Shown here: piece after piece, positions 16,704-30,000 of the stretch | How positions within the stretch are numbered: position 1 is the first letter of the stretch | How the letters are laid out: the number at the start of each line of letters is the position of its first letter | Assembly: GCA_002309655.1 (NCBI GenBank) | Contig: DBXM01000004.1 | Span: 49,921-106,042, forward strand | Source: Mageeibacillus sp. UBA1212 | Lineage (GTDB): Bacteria > Bacillota > Clostridia > UBA1212 | Direction of reading: 5' to 3' | DNA length: 56,122 bases | Notes under the pieces: model-generated | What the model was told of the DNA's origin: nothing | The model's database searches: none | Seen by the model: only the letters and a program-made list of their open reading frames with translations | Translations under genes and position numbers: made by a program

Positions 16704-17327
16704 ATGCATATGGAAAACAGAAGAAGATTGAACATACCAATGTGCGCTGCGCTCGTGGTATTGTGCCTGGTTCTCTTCTCGCTCAATATGACGTCCGGAC
16801 TGCTCGCGCGTTACACGACACGCGGCATGACGAACGGTGGGGCGAGGACGGCCGAATTTATGGTCGCAGTGAGAGATGACATCAATGGCACTATCCAGTT
16901 CGAGCAGGGAACCTCGACGTTTGACAGTGAAAACAACCTCTACAAGGTGGAAGTCACGAACAAATCCGAGACGGCCGTCAGATACACGATTGAGATGGAG
17001 TTCCCGAAAGGAACGCTCAAAGATTCGGCAGGAACCGGGGAAGGGTATCTGACCGTCAACCACGTCACTGCGTATGATGAGCACGGCAAGCCTACGTCGG
17101 CCACGCCAATAACAACAATCACATTGGCGACCACTGCTAACGGAAAGGACATTGTGACATTCGAGGGCGAAGCAATCGACCCGAATGCCGCTGCTTCCGT
17201 TACCGAAGGATTCACTTTTACTGTAGATTTAGTGAAATTCTACAGCAAGTACACAGGCTCAAGTCTTTCCACCGGTACAATTGCTCTCGACTTTGACACG
17301 TTCGTCAAGTTCGTTCAGGTTGACTAA
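16704..17327 (+). CDS. Short TasA/camelysin-like subunit with SipW-type signal
   Basis: A 207-residue exported protein. The signal peptide (about 1-37) ends with SGLLARYTT (31-39), the SipW recognition pattern. The mature beta-sandwich-like region contains YKVEVTNKSETAVRYTIEME, matching the recurring pattern of these subunits, in which a strand is followed by VT.N.SE..V.Y. It ends with FTVDLVKFYSKYTG and TIALDFDTFVKF. No sorting signal is present. GAGGGAG (16691-16697) supports the ATG at 16704; an alternative ATG is at 16710. The gene lies 14 nt before the next subunit gene. A 261-nt gap upstream holds only a small GCGAGC/GCTCGC hairpin (16559-16575). Confidence 0.82.
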   Translation: MHMENRRRLNIPMCAALVVLCLVLFSLNMTSGLLARYTTRGMTNGGARTAEFMVAVRDDINGTIQFEQGTSTFDSENNLYKVEVTNKSETAVRYTIEMEFPKGTLKDSAGTGEGYLTVNHVTAYDEHGKPTSATPITTITLATTANGKDIVTFEGEAIDPNAAASVTEGFTFTVDLVKFYSKYTGSSLSTGTIALDFDTFVKFVQVD

Positions 17328-17341
17328 AGGAGGCGGGAATA

Positions 17342-18007
17342 ATGGAAAAGAAAAATAACAAATCAAAGACATTATTGCTGCTCTCGCTCCTGCTGATGGC
17401 GGTTATCGCGGTCACGATCGTCGTGGGCCTCGTTTCGGCTAAATATGTCACCGAGAAGCACATTCCCGGCAAGATCACCATTAGGGCCGACCTTGCCGAC
17501 GACATCGAGGTGTTCGAGCACACGATCACCGGCAACCCTGACGTTTACGAGCTCACGACAGCCGAAACGCTTGTAGGCAACGAATACCTGCTTATGCCGG
17601 GCGTCGACGTTCCCAAAGATCCCCATGTCAGAATCCTTGGCTACAAGGGCGTGAACGCGTACGTTTACGTTGAAGTCAAGTCCACTGCCGACCCCAAATA
17701 CGTCACATTCTCCCTCGACAACAAGTGGGTCAAGCTGGACACAATTACTGACAGAAACATTTACTACTACACCGGAGAGCTCTCTGCCGATGAAGACGGC
17801 AACGTGGTTCTTCCCATACTCGACGGCAAGGGCCTCATCGTCAGCTACGGACTCCCCCGTGCAACGACTGCGACCATTACGTTTGATGCGTTTATAGCGC
17901 AGAGAACGGCCGCCACTCCTTCAAAAGATAATGCAACCAGTGTATTTAACAGTACTACTTTTGACCCGCCTGAGCCTGCAAGCACAGACGGGACTAACAA
18001 CGGTTAA
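17342..18007 (+). CDS. Exported subunit with SipW-type signal
   Basis: A 221-residue exported protein. A basic MEKKNNKSKT start, a hydrophobic helix and VSAKYVT (31-37) form a SipW-type signal. The body is beta-rich (VNAYVYVEVKSTADPKYVTF, NIYYYTGELSADEDGNVVLP, GLPRATTATITFDAFIAQRT) and ends in a Pro/Thr/Ser-rich tail with no anchor. AAAGGAGG (17326-17333) overlaps the previous stop codon, and the giant gene follows with its ribosome binding site overlapping this gene's stop. So 16704, 17342 and 18022 form a tightly coupled unit. Probably a minor fibre subunit or an adaptor for the giant; that is inference. Confidence 0.8.
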   Translation: MEKKNNKSKTLLLLSLLLMAVIAVTIVVGLVSAKYVTEKHIPGKITIRADLADDIEVFEHTITGNPDVYELTTAETLVGNEYLLMPGVDVPKDPHVRILGYKGVNAYVYVEVKSTADPKYVTFSLDNKWVKLDTITDRNIYYYTGELSADEDGNVVLPILDGKGLIVSYGLPRATTATITFDAFIAQRTAATPSKDNATSVFNSTTFDPPEPASTDGTNNG

Positions 18008-18021
18008 GGAGGTGCGCGATC

Positions 18022-21000
18022 ATGACAAACTTCAGAATGAATAAAATAGTATCGATCCTCCTGGCCATCGTGATGGTCATCAGCGCACTGCCGCTCAACG
18101 TATTTTACGGCGAGAACGTAAAAGCGAGCGACGACAGCGTCCGCACCTTGACCCTTACCGACGACAACGTTACCGTCAGCGGCGCGCTCCCCAAGGGCAC
18201 GACCCTCTCCGCACAGGAGATCAGCAACCCCTTCGCGAAGAAGCGCGGCGTCAAGGGCGTCACAGAAGCCGAATCCGAGGACGAGATCATTACCTACTCG
18301 GCCTACAACTACGTCGGCCTCTACGACATCACCCTTTATAGGAACGGCACCGAGCTCCAGCCCGACGGCACCATCAGTGTATCCATCACCGACGAAGCCT
18401 TCGGCAACTACAAGGAACTGACCGTTATCCACGTTCTCGACAGCGAGGAAGCCATCAGGGCCGCACAGAAGGACGGGAAGGCAATCTGGGTCAACGACAC
18501 CAGGTTTGTAGCCGCTTTCACCAAGGAAGCCGCCGCAGCCAAGAACGTCACCGGCATGGACGGCGTGGTCGTTATCGAAGAGATTCCCGTTGAAGTTACG
18601 AAGGGCGATAAGATCAGCTTCAAGACCGGCTCGTTCTCGATTTTCGCGGTGGTAGAATCCGGTACGGATGCTAGACTCAAGGTCAGCTTCTACAACGGAG
18701 AGACCCTTGTTGCGTCAATTCTGGTCAAACAGGCCGATACTGTTGACACCACGAAATACGAGGCAACTCTATACGATCCCGGCCTTAATCTGGAAAACAG
18801 CACAGAGAAGCTCTTCCGCGGATGGATCGGCGAAGATCCCGGAAATGATTACACAGCGGAAGACGCAGATAATGCGCTTACAATCGCGGATATCAGGACG
18901 ATCGTAAAGAATAAGCTCACAAATGAGACCATAAATGACCTTGACGAGATCAAATTCTATGCGATGATCTTCATAAGGTTTACTGTTACGTACCTTGACA
19001 AGGCTGGCGTTGTGTCTCTGGGCAGAGACTTTGTGCTTTCGCGTGCTACCGACAACGCTTCTGAAAACGGTGTTGATTACCAGATCAACATGAACTACGT
19101 TCCTGACACTCAGGACGAAGATTTCAAAGGATGGCAGCCGATTAATGACGAGACTGCTTATCCCGGCAATATCGATAGTATTCACGGTAATTACGATCCT
19201 GAGTATCAGGAAGACGAAAAGCCCGGTAGCGATGTAGAGTACACCGAAGGTTATGCGGGACAGATTTATGTCAATCCCTGCTGGATCAAAGTTAAAGGCG
19301 ATCTCTACCTGAAAGCTTATTCTCCCAGCGGCTACTGGCTGAGCTTCCAGCAGAACGGCAAAGGCGCTTCTTATACGCCGCCTCAGTTCATCGAAAGCAG
19401 TATTACTTCGACTACTGTTACCGTCAGACCGGACGATCCTACGCGTCTCGGATATGATTTTGGAGGCTGGTATGAACCTGTTTACGAAACTGTTGATGGA
19501 GTAACGCAGCCGGCTAAAGATGACAACGGCAATGTCATTTTATCCGATACACCTTTTACATTCGGCACAAAAATAGACCACAGAATTACTGTTTACGCCA
19601 AGTGGACGCCTAAAGCAACCGCGGATTATACTGTAATTATCTGGAAAGAGCGTATGTCCGATACTTACGCTCAGAACGGCGGTACAGGCGAAGGCAAAGA
19701 GAAGAATTATGATTTTGCTGAGTCTTTCTCGTTGAATGGAAACACCGGCGATATTATTACTACTGTCACAAGGAGTACAGAGTCCTATGTCGTTGACGGA
19801 GATAATGATTCAACACGGTATTATAATGCCGTTGTTAACGGAGAAACAATAGAGGGAGTACGTACGAAAGCTACGTATACCGGATTCCACTGTTCGAGTA
19901 TTGACGAAAACGTCACTATAGCTCCTGAAGGAACATCCGTGGTTAACGTCTATTATGACAGAAATACAGTTAAGTATACTTTCTATACATATTCAACCGG
20001 CGGTGGATATTCTGTTTCAACATCTGATAACGAACCGCAGTATGGTTTGGTGAACGGAGAGTTTGTTCGACTCGTGCGCAGTTCGCGCGATGTTACTGTA
20101 TGGACGCCGGCATACACCTATACACGTGTAGTTGCTACTAATAACGATGGTACACAGTATGCTTTGATTGATGGTGAATACATTCAGTTGACGAGGATGA
20201 CTACTCAAGTTACTACGTATACTTGGTACAGAAGTGGTCACACAAATCAATATTATTATTCATTCTATGAAGATAGTACTGACGGTATTTTCTATATCAG
20301 GAGCGGGAATAATTATATCCCTTCCGGTTATACTATGCCAACTAGTTATGCAAGCAATGTTGCTGATAATCCTCCTCCAGATGATAGCGTTACTTACTAT
20401 AATAAGTATTATAGTTCTTATTATACTCTTGTAGCAGTGCCGCAGACGACAACAGGTTATGCTTGGTATCTTAACGGTGAACAGTATGATGGCAATCGCT
20501 ATACACGCACTGCTGGCGGAACTCAATATACCGGTCAACGTTATCTGCTTGAAAATGGATCTTACGTTGAAACTGAAGAAGAAACCGGAACACAGTATTA
20601 TATAGATTCAAACGGTGGACATGTTCAGCTTAACAAAGGCACTGAAACTCAGACAGTTTGGCTTATACCGACGTTTGAAACCGTATACGAACCTGATGAA
20701 AATGGCGAATACGGGTTAGTAGATGGGGAATATGTGAAACTTAATCCTGTTGTAAACTACACGTATACACCTACAGGGTACACATACACATATACAACTT
20801 ATAATAATACTTCGCCTCAGCAGTACGGTGTGGTTAACGGAAATATACAAGAAGTGTATTATCGGCGCGGCAACGGAATGAGTTCCACTTATCGTTGGCG
20901 AATTTCAGACAACAATGGAGCTACTCGATACTACGGGTATCGTTATACTCGCACAAATACTACAAATACCAATAGTTACAACGGAACACTTTATTCTTTG

Positions 21001-24000
21001 ATTGAAGGAACGGCAGGAGAAAACCAGTCTGGTTTTGAGGTGTCTTTGAATCCGGGCGCCAATAATCTTTACGGTTCTTTGACTAATAATACGTTTTTCC
21101 AGTTAACTACTACTTCAGCTATAACAGGGTATACCTATAACAATGGAACGCCTTACCCTGATGATGGTGAGAGATTTAGCCAGCATTTCGTTGAGAACGA
21201 AGAAAAGGTCGTATACGAAGGAACAAGATACGAGTATACAACCGGAACAGGCTGGCATGTTTATCAAGCTAATGTGGGCCTTTATGGAGAACCTCTTCCA
21301 TGGCCTACCGATACGAGTTATTGGTGGTATCCGACTGGCAATAATAACGGTACGACTGATGGAATGAGGATGACGTACAAGTCTGACTTTATTCCGGTTT
21401 CCGATGATATGACCGTGGATTACTATGGATCGAAGGAGACAGGATCCGGAACGATAACATTCTATACTCAGGATATTACGGGAGGAGAAAACTATTCTGC
21501 GGCTGCAACGGTTAGCACTAGCGGCGGTGGATTCAATATTAATGACAAATTTACCGGATTTACCGCATATGAGTGGAGAACCGGCGGTAGTGGGTCTTGG
21601 ACTCGTGTCGGCGCCCTCATGAATCAGAACGGTAACTACTATTACGACGCATACCCGAATCAGAATGGATACCAGTATATTCCGAGTTCGAATAACATCG
21701 AAATTAGATTCAACAGGATAACAGGCGCCATAACGTTCATGGATGGCAAGTACTTCAATGGTGACGGTGTCGGAACAGGAGAAACTCCGAAAGGCGACGC
21801 GTTCAAGACAAGTCAGACGTATTTTTACGAAGCAGACGTTTCAACCTACAATAAAGAGGGGGCCGACTATTATGAGCCGCCTGTTTACCACGAGGGTTAC
21901 GTCTTCGCGGGTTGGTACGCTGACGATGCGTGCACTCATGTGTACAATTTCAATACGATGCCTGCCGGCGGTATAACCGTATATGCCAAGTGGATTCTGG
22001 TTCAATATCGTGTATTCCTGCACCCGGGCGTTCCTACTGACGACGCTTCCCTTGAGTGGGGCGACAATACTCAGGCAATGACGTTCCGTATTGACTACGG
22101 TGAGAAAATCTCGGGTGGCCAAACCGTAATGGGTGAACGCGACCTGTACGAGCTTGTCGGTTGGTATTACGACCCTGATTTCAAAAAGCCGTTCAACTTT
22201 GACGCGTACGAGCTGAACGATACAACGGTTAAAGAGGAATACGACAAGACTACCACGTATACCGATTACATGGGCAGGCACGGTATTCCCGGTTGGTGGG
22301 ATGAGACTGATATGGTCAACTACGCCGACGATCTCAATCCCAGCAACGGAACCGCTCCCGCTCTCGGTACAACGGTAAACAAGGATCAGACTAAGAACAG
22401 ATTCTGGATTACCAGAGTGCTTAATCTGTATGCCAAGTGGAAGCATAAGATTGAAGGCGCTGACGGTGTCTATCTTGAATATGATGCGGGCGAAGGATCC
22501 TTCATCGGCGAAGGCACTCCGAAAATCTACTCTGATGGAATTCTCTATGACGACGCTGCTCACACATACGGTATTGCTGCCAGCGTGGCGCCTCAGGGTC
22601 AGTACTTCAGATACTGGGTTGTTCAGAAGTGGGTAGACGGTGCGTACGAGGATACCGACGATATAGTTTATCCCGGTGAGATGTTCCACATCGACTATAC
22701 GCTTGCAAGACAGGAAACAATTCCTGAAAATGAGCGCATCGATGACGAGCACATTTACAACTACTACATGCGGTTAAAGGCTGTCTACTCTCCCGCAGAG
22801 CCTTCGACCACTACAGTTAAATATGATCCTAACGGCGGTACTTGGAACCTTACGGCTGATGAGCAGAGCTTCTCGGTAATCGTCAATGAGGCATTCGCGC
22901 TTGCGACCAGTTCGTCCGTCTCTTACGAAGGACACAAGTTCCTCGGCTGGGCGTTCACTTCAGACGCGACTGAGCCTTTCTTCACTGCGGCGCAGGTAGA
23001 TCAGGAAGGCGGCTTCATGGTCGCTGCCGACAACCTTGTCAGACCTGAGACCGGCAACTCCTACCCGGATGACAATGAGAACACGCTCTACGCAGTGTGG
23101 GATCTCGCGATTATTCCGGTTGACATCGAGAAGGTGCTGCCGAACGACACGGTCGACGATCAGTTCACCATCTTGATTGGCGGTGGCCAGGTCGTTGAAA
23201 ACGGTAAGACGTACGTTGTTACCGACGGTACAAATGCGATTACTCAGGTTCAGCTTGCGCAGAACGGTTCGACAACGATTTACGTTCCTTACGGAGCTAC
23301 GATTAACTTGTCCGAGAACGGAAACGCACAGACTGCGAAGTACAAAGCCCCTGTTTACTCGACGACTGTAGCCACAGGTGGAACCATCGACGGTTCCGCC
23401 GGCACTTACCTCATCAAAGGAACTGACAGCGTTTCCGCAGGTAAGATTACCGTCACGAACGAGGTAAGGACCTACAAGGTCAAGATTGTGAAGGATGCTG
23501 ATGGTGAATTCCCGGCAGATACCACGTTCCAGTTCCACACCAGCCTTGGTGACGACTTTACACTTGGCCTTCCTGCTAACGGCGAGAACGCTTATAAGGA
23601 GTTTACTGAGGTTAAGTACGGAACGGTATTCACCTTATCTGAGGACGCGAACAACGCGATGTTCACGCAGTCGAATCCTGTCCTCAGCGGAAACGGCATC
23701 TTAACTAATGACGGATACGAAGTGCAGGGCGATGTCGTGATCACCTTCACTAACACGATTAAGTCGTACGAGGTCTCCATCAAGAAAGTTCTTGAAAACA
23801 GAGCTGTTAACGATGACTGGGCGACTTATGAGTTCCCGATCAAGTACACTGTAACCGACGCGAACAACAACCCGGTATCTGTCGGTGGAACCGATGTTCA
23901 GGGTGTTGCCAGAATTACGCTGAAGGGCGGTCAGACCACCGCGGAAGGCACGATTATAGTTCCTTACGGCGGCAAGGTGGTTGTCGAGGAGCTTACCTCT

Positions 24001-27000
24001 GAGACGTTCAACAACGTTGCAATTTCCGATATGTTTGACGTCAGCTACTCCAACAACAGTCATGTTGTGACGGGGGCGGAGAACGAGGACAGAACCATCG
24101 TTGTTACGAACACCAGGAAGCAGGTAACTCTCAACATCAAGAAGATTGTTGACAGCCTTGTTGAGGCGGATCAGAACGCTTCGTTCTCGTTCACGATTAC
24201 CGCTCCTGAAATCTTCGTTGGCGAAGAGACGACGGCTCGCTCTTCTTATACAATTACTGTAAACGGCGGACAGACCTCCACTGAGACCATTAAGGTACCG
24301 AAGGGTGCTACCGTGACCGTCACCGAGACCACGACTACCGATTACATCGTTACGTCCAAGGTTGGCGAGACTGCTACCGGAGAAGAATCCATCGAATTCA
24401 CGGCAAACGACAACTCGCTGGTTGAGTTCACTAACAAGAGACCTGACCAGAAGGTTACGATCACGAAGGAGTTCAAGGACAGGCTTGTTTCCGGCGATGC
24501 CGACAGAAAGTTCACGATTAGTGTCACGTATGTCGGATCCGACGGCCAGACTGTTACCGTGAATGACCTCAAACTGAAGGATGGCGAGACTTCCGCGGAA
24601 TACACCGTGAAGTACGGCTCGGCTGTGACCGTTCAGGAAACTGTTGACGGCACGCAGTTTGAGACGGCTGTGATCGCTGCGACGACCGGATCGATGACAT
24701 CCGTAACGTCGGCCACGAACATCAAGGTCACTAACAAGCGTAAGACCGCTACCGCGATCGTTCAGAAGACTGTTGTCGGTTTGACCGAAGATATGAGCGT
24801 ACCGTTCACCTTCACGCTTACTGCGACGGTCGGCGAGGGTGAAGATGCTGAAGACGTACTCTTTGGTACCGAGACTTCCAAGACGGTCACCCTTTACGGT
24901 CAGGCATCCGGCAGCAACAAGCAGTCTGAGACGATTACGCTTCCTGCTGGCGCCGTGTTGACGGTCAAAGAAACCGCTAATACTAATTACATTACTACTG
25001 TTGGCGGTGTTGAGACGCTTGAGGCGGTTACTGATGAAGTCACTGCTGAGAATCCGGCTACGGTCGAGTTCGTTAACACGAGGATCGTTGAAGTTGTCTT
25101 CAGCAAGGTCGTCGTCGAGAACGGCTACACCGGCAGCGATTACAAGTGGGATAATTACACGATTAGCTTCACCAAGGACGGCGTGGCGGATTCCGTTGAG
25201 GTTCCCGCTAACGGTTCGAAGACGATAAAGGTTCCTTACGGCACGGTTATCGCGGCTATCGAAGAAGATACGACCGTTGTTTACCCGAACACGAACGTTA
25301 AGATTTCCGACGTGTACACCACGACTTACAATCCGGCCGGCAAGACGATTACGGCCAATGCCGCGACAAACGGTGTGACCGTAACTAATACGAGGAATGT
25401 CTACACGATCACCATCGAGAAACTGGCGAGCGGATTTGCCGCTGACAAGCAGTTCACGTTCAATCCTACCGGTGTGCTTGGCACAACGAGCTTTACCCTC
25501 TACGGTAAGGCAGGCGTTGACGGCAAGCCCAACACCAAGGTGTTCGAGAACATTCCTTTCGGCTCTACGTTCACTATTTCGGAAGCTGACGGCGGCCTTG
25601 AGTACACTGCTCCTGAAGGCGTGGTTACTGCCGGCACGATCATTACCGACGGTTCAAACTACACCGTGAGTGGCAACGCGACGATTACGTTCAACAACGA
25701 GATCAAGACCTACCCGCTGACCGTTAAGAAGACTGTTACGAGTGACGATCCCGCCGACAAGGACGGCACCAACAAGTTCGACATCTCCGTGACCTACAAG
25801 GCACCTGACAGCGACTCCTTCGTGACGCTTACGTTCACGGGTGACGCAACGGGCGGCTTCGCAGACGGCGAACAGCGTACGACCGTCGCGATTCCTTACG
25901 GATCCGAGTACACGGTAACCGAGGCTCTCGCGGATGAGAACAAGTACACTGTAGTAGTCAGCTACGCGAACAGCGAGCACAAGATTACCGGCGTTGCAAA
26001 CAGCGACCATGTTGAGGTCCAGAACACCCGCAACACGGTCAAAGTCGATATTACGAAGGTTCTCGATAACAAAGGCGCTGGCGACGATTGGGATACGTTC
26101 GCGTTCCCGATGACGGCTGTCGTGAAGAACGAGCAGGGCACTGTGATCAAGACCATTACCGGCAACGACCTCAAGATCGCAGGTGGTGCGACCAAGACAA
26201 TCGAGATTCCTTACGGCGCTACTGTTACAGTATCTGAGGATACGACGGCGAAACCTGAAGGTTCGACCTACACGACCGCAGATCTTTTCGAAACTACGAA
26301 CAGCTCGAACAACGGAACTGCGTTCACCGGAACGAAGGATACTGTAGTCGGCACGATCACCGTGACCAACACCAGGAAGCTCGTGAAGATCTACGTTCAC
26401 AAGACTGTCGACAGCGTTGTGGCTGACGATCTGGCTCATGAGTTCCAGTTCTCAGTAACTGCTCCCGGCGTTAACGCCACCGCTACGGCTAAGAACGGCA
26501 AGACCTCCACGCAGGTCATCGAGGTACCGAAGGGTGCTGAGGTTACCGTTTACGAGACCGACGGAACCGGATTCACGGTCACGTCTCTCTACGGCAGCAA
26601 CGCAGGCGCGACTGACGGCAAGGGAACTATCACGTTCGTTGCCAACGACGATAAGAACGGCGAAACTGTCAACTTCACCAACAAGCGCGAGCCCGTGAAG
26701 GTCAACGTTAAGAAGATCTTTAAGGACAGACTTGTTCAGAATGACGCAACCAGGACGTTCGAGATTAAGGTAACTTATGTGCCCGATAGCGAAGGCCAGA
26801 CGGCTGCTACGGCAACCACCGCGACCATCAACCTTAAAGACGGCGCGTCTCAGACCTTCATGGTCGAGTACGGCACGAACGTTACGATCAGCGAGCCTGA
26901 TCTTGACACGGATCAGTTCGTTCCTGTTGACGCGGTCAACCTCACGAACGTGACGACTGAGCAGAACGTCGAGATTACCAACAAGAGAAAGACTGTTACG

Positions 27001-30000
27001 TTCACGGTCAACAAGGTCGTGAACGCCACCGACACCGAGAAGGCGACGAACTTCACGTTCCTTGTGAACTACGCGAAGGTTGGCGAAGAGAGCGTTACGA
27101 TTGAAGGCCTGTTCGATTCGTTCCAGCTGAACGGCACGAACAACACCTCCAAGACGTTCACGCTTCCCGCAGGCGTTGAGTTGAAGGTCAGCGAGACTCC
27201 GAACACCGACTATGCGACGACGGTCACTCACGGCAACACGACAACGGACGGTACTTCCTACGAGACTGCGGCGGCTCTCAAGGCCAACGACAGCGTAACG
27301 TTCACGAACACCCGCCTGATCAAGGTGACCTTCAAGAAGGTTGTCGAAGACCACGGCGTCACCAACTACACCTGGGCGAACTACACGTTCAACTACAAGC
27401 AGGACGGCGTTGATGAGACCATCACGGTTCCCGCCAACGGCAGCGCTGAGATTACGGTTCCTTACGGCACAGTGATTTCCGACGTGGTTGAGGATACCAC
27501 CGTGAAGTTCGAGTCCACCGACGTCAAGGTGAGCGACGTTTACACAACTTCCGAGACTGTTGCCGAGACCAATGCCACAACCGGCTTCCAGACTTTCACA
27601 ATCACTAATGAGAGAAAGAAAGTCAACGTAATCGTGACCAAGGTCGCGACTGACTGGGCGAACGGCAAGACATTCAGCTTCACTGAAGAGGGACTCGGAA
27701 CCACGAACGGACAGTTCACATTCACGGTCGGCGGCACCATGACGCAGACGTTTGAGGTGTATGTCGGTACGGTTGTTGACGTAAACGAGACTGTAAATGC
27801 GCTTGAGTTTGCGATGACAAAGGTCGTCTCCGGTTGGTATGAACCTGCAGAAGGTGGCAAGTACATAGTCATCGGCAAGAGCGGCAACGACGAGTTTACG
27901 ATTACCTTCACGAACGTTATCAATACGTATCCGCTGTTCATCACGAAGGAGATTGTTTCTACCGATCCTGCGGACTTGACCAAGGAGTTCACGTTTACGA
28001 TCAATTACACGAACCCGCTTGGACAGCAGGGAACCGCAACGGTCAAGGTTAAACTGAACAACACCACAACCGGAACTGTTTCGACTGCGTCTATCCCGCT
28101 GCTCCTGCCTTACGGTACAGAGTATACAGTGACTGAGGTCGATCCTACCGACGGCAACAAGACTTACACCACGCAGACTTCGTACGGAAGTGATCCTGTC
28201 AACGGCAAGTATTACATTACTGCAGTGGAAGGAACCAACGGCATTGACGAGTCCGCTACAAATGCTGCAAACACAGTTACGGTCAAGAACACCCGCAATC
28301 CTTACAAGGTGACGGTTATCAAACAGACCTCCGGCAACTTCGCGGGAACTGAAGTCTTCAACTTCACATCCGTAGGACTTGGTCTTGAGACCGAGAACGG
28401 AAGCTTCTCGCTCGGATATGATGCGTCCTCGCAGCAGAATGTTTGGAGTCAGGTATTCCAGAATATCGCCTACGGTACAGTAGTTACCATCGCTGAGGCG
28501 ACCAACCCGGCTTACACGACCGTGATTGAAGTTACCGAAGGCGCCGAGTACATTGATGCTGACGGCAAGATTTCCGGCGACGTGACGTTCACAGTTACGA
28601 ACACCCGCGTGGTCTTCGACGTCAAGATCGTGAAAGAACTCGACAACAAGACCGTTGCTGACGGCTGGAAAACGTTCAGCTTCCCGTTCACGTACAAGGT
28701 TACTTACCCTGACGGCACAACGATTGTTAAGAACGCTGACAACTTCGGCATCGTTCCCGGCGAGACCGGCTACACCATTACCGGTGTTCCTTACGGATCC
28801 AAGGTCGAGGTTGCCGAAACAGTTAGCGCAACCGGTGTTGACGGCGCAGTTATAAGTAACGTGTTCACGACGACGGTTGACGGCGCTGACGGCTCTTCCA
28901 AGACCATCGACAGCCTGACCGAAGCCAAGACAATCACGTTCAAGAACACCCGTAAGATGGTCACGCTCGACGTTTCCAAGGCGCTCGACACGACCAAGTG
29001 GAACATCACCGCCGACAAGGATGTGGCGTTCTCGTTCAGCTGGCAGTCCGATATCGGAGACCAGGATACGTACAAGGGATCATTCACGCTCAAGGACGGC
29101 GAGACCTACGGCGGCACGCACAGTAACGCTCTGATCACTGTTCCTTACGGCGCGAAGGTCACCGTTACCGAAGACCTCTCCGGCGATGCGTACAAGGCTT
29201 TCGAGTTTGTCAGCGCAACAGGCGGAACGGTTACCGGCACCGCTGTTGAGACCGCAGCACTGACCGCTGACGGCACGACGGTGGCGTTCACCAACAGGCA
29301 CAAGAACATCACCGTGACCGTGAAGAAGGTCGTTACTCACTACCTCGATGAGGACCTCAACAGGACGTTCTCGTTCACGAAGGTCGCTTCAATCGGCAGC
29401 CAGTCCATCTTTGCGGAGACTGCGTTCACGCTCAAGAACTTTGTTGAAGCGGACAACAACGTCCACACGTTCGACCTGCCTTACGGCGCGACCGTTAAGG
29501 TGGCAGAGGCCAACGCGAACGGCTTTGCATCAACTGCTACTTTGAACGGTGCGGCCTATGACGAGTCAGACGTGACGCTTACGGATGACGCTGAAATCGT
29601 TGTTACCAACGACCGTCTCTGGAAGACAGTTAAGGTTACGAAGGCGGTTTCCACCGACGCAAGCCTTGCGAACATTGACAACAACATACCGTTCAGCTTC
29701 AAGTATTCATGGACGCTCGATTACTCGGGCGAGAATACTCTCAGCAGAACTGACGTTGCGCTCGAGACAGCTCTTAAGAACGGCGAATCGACCACGTTCA
29801 CGGTCCCGATCAACGCGCTTGTGACTGTCGAGGAAATTGTTTCCGAGGCACTGTCGGCATACAACAACGCCACTGTTTCGGCAATATTCACGACGACCAA
29901 TGACAAGGACACCGGCGGCGATCACAGTTCCTTCAACGTGGGCGACGGTGACAGCGTAATCGAGATTACGTTCACGAATACGCACAAGACCGTTGACATC

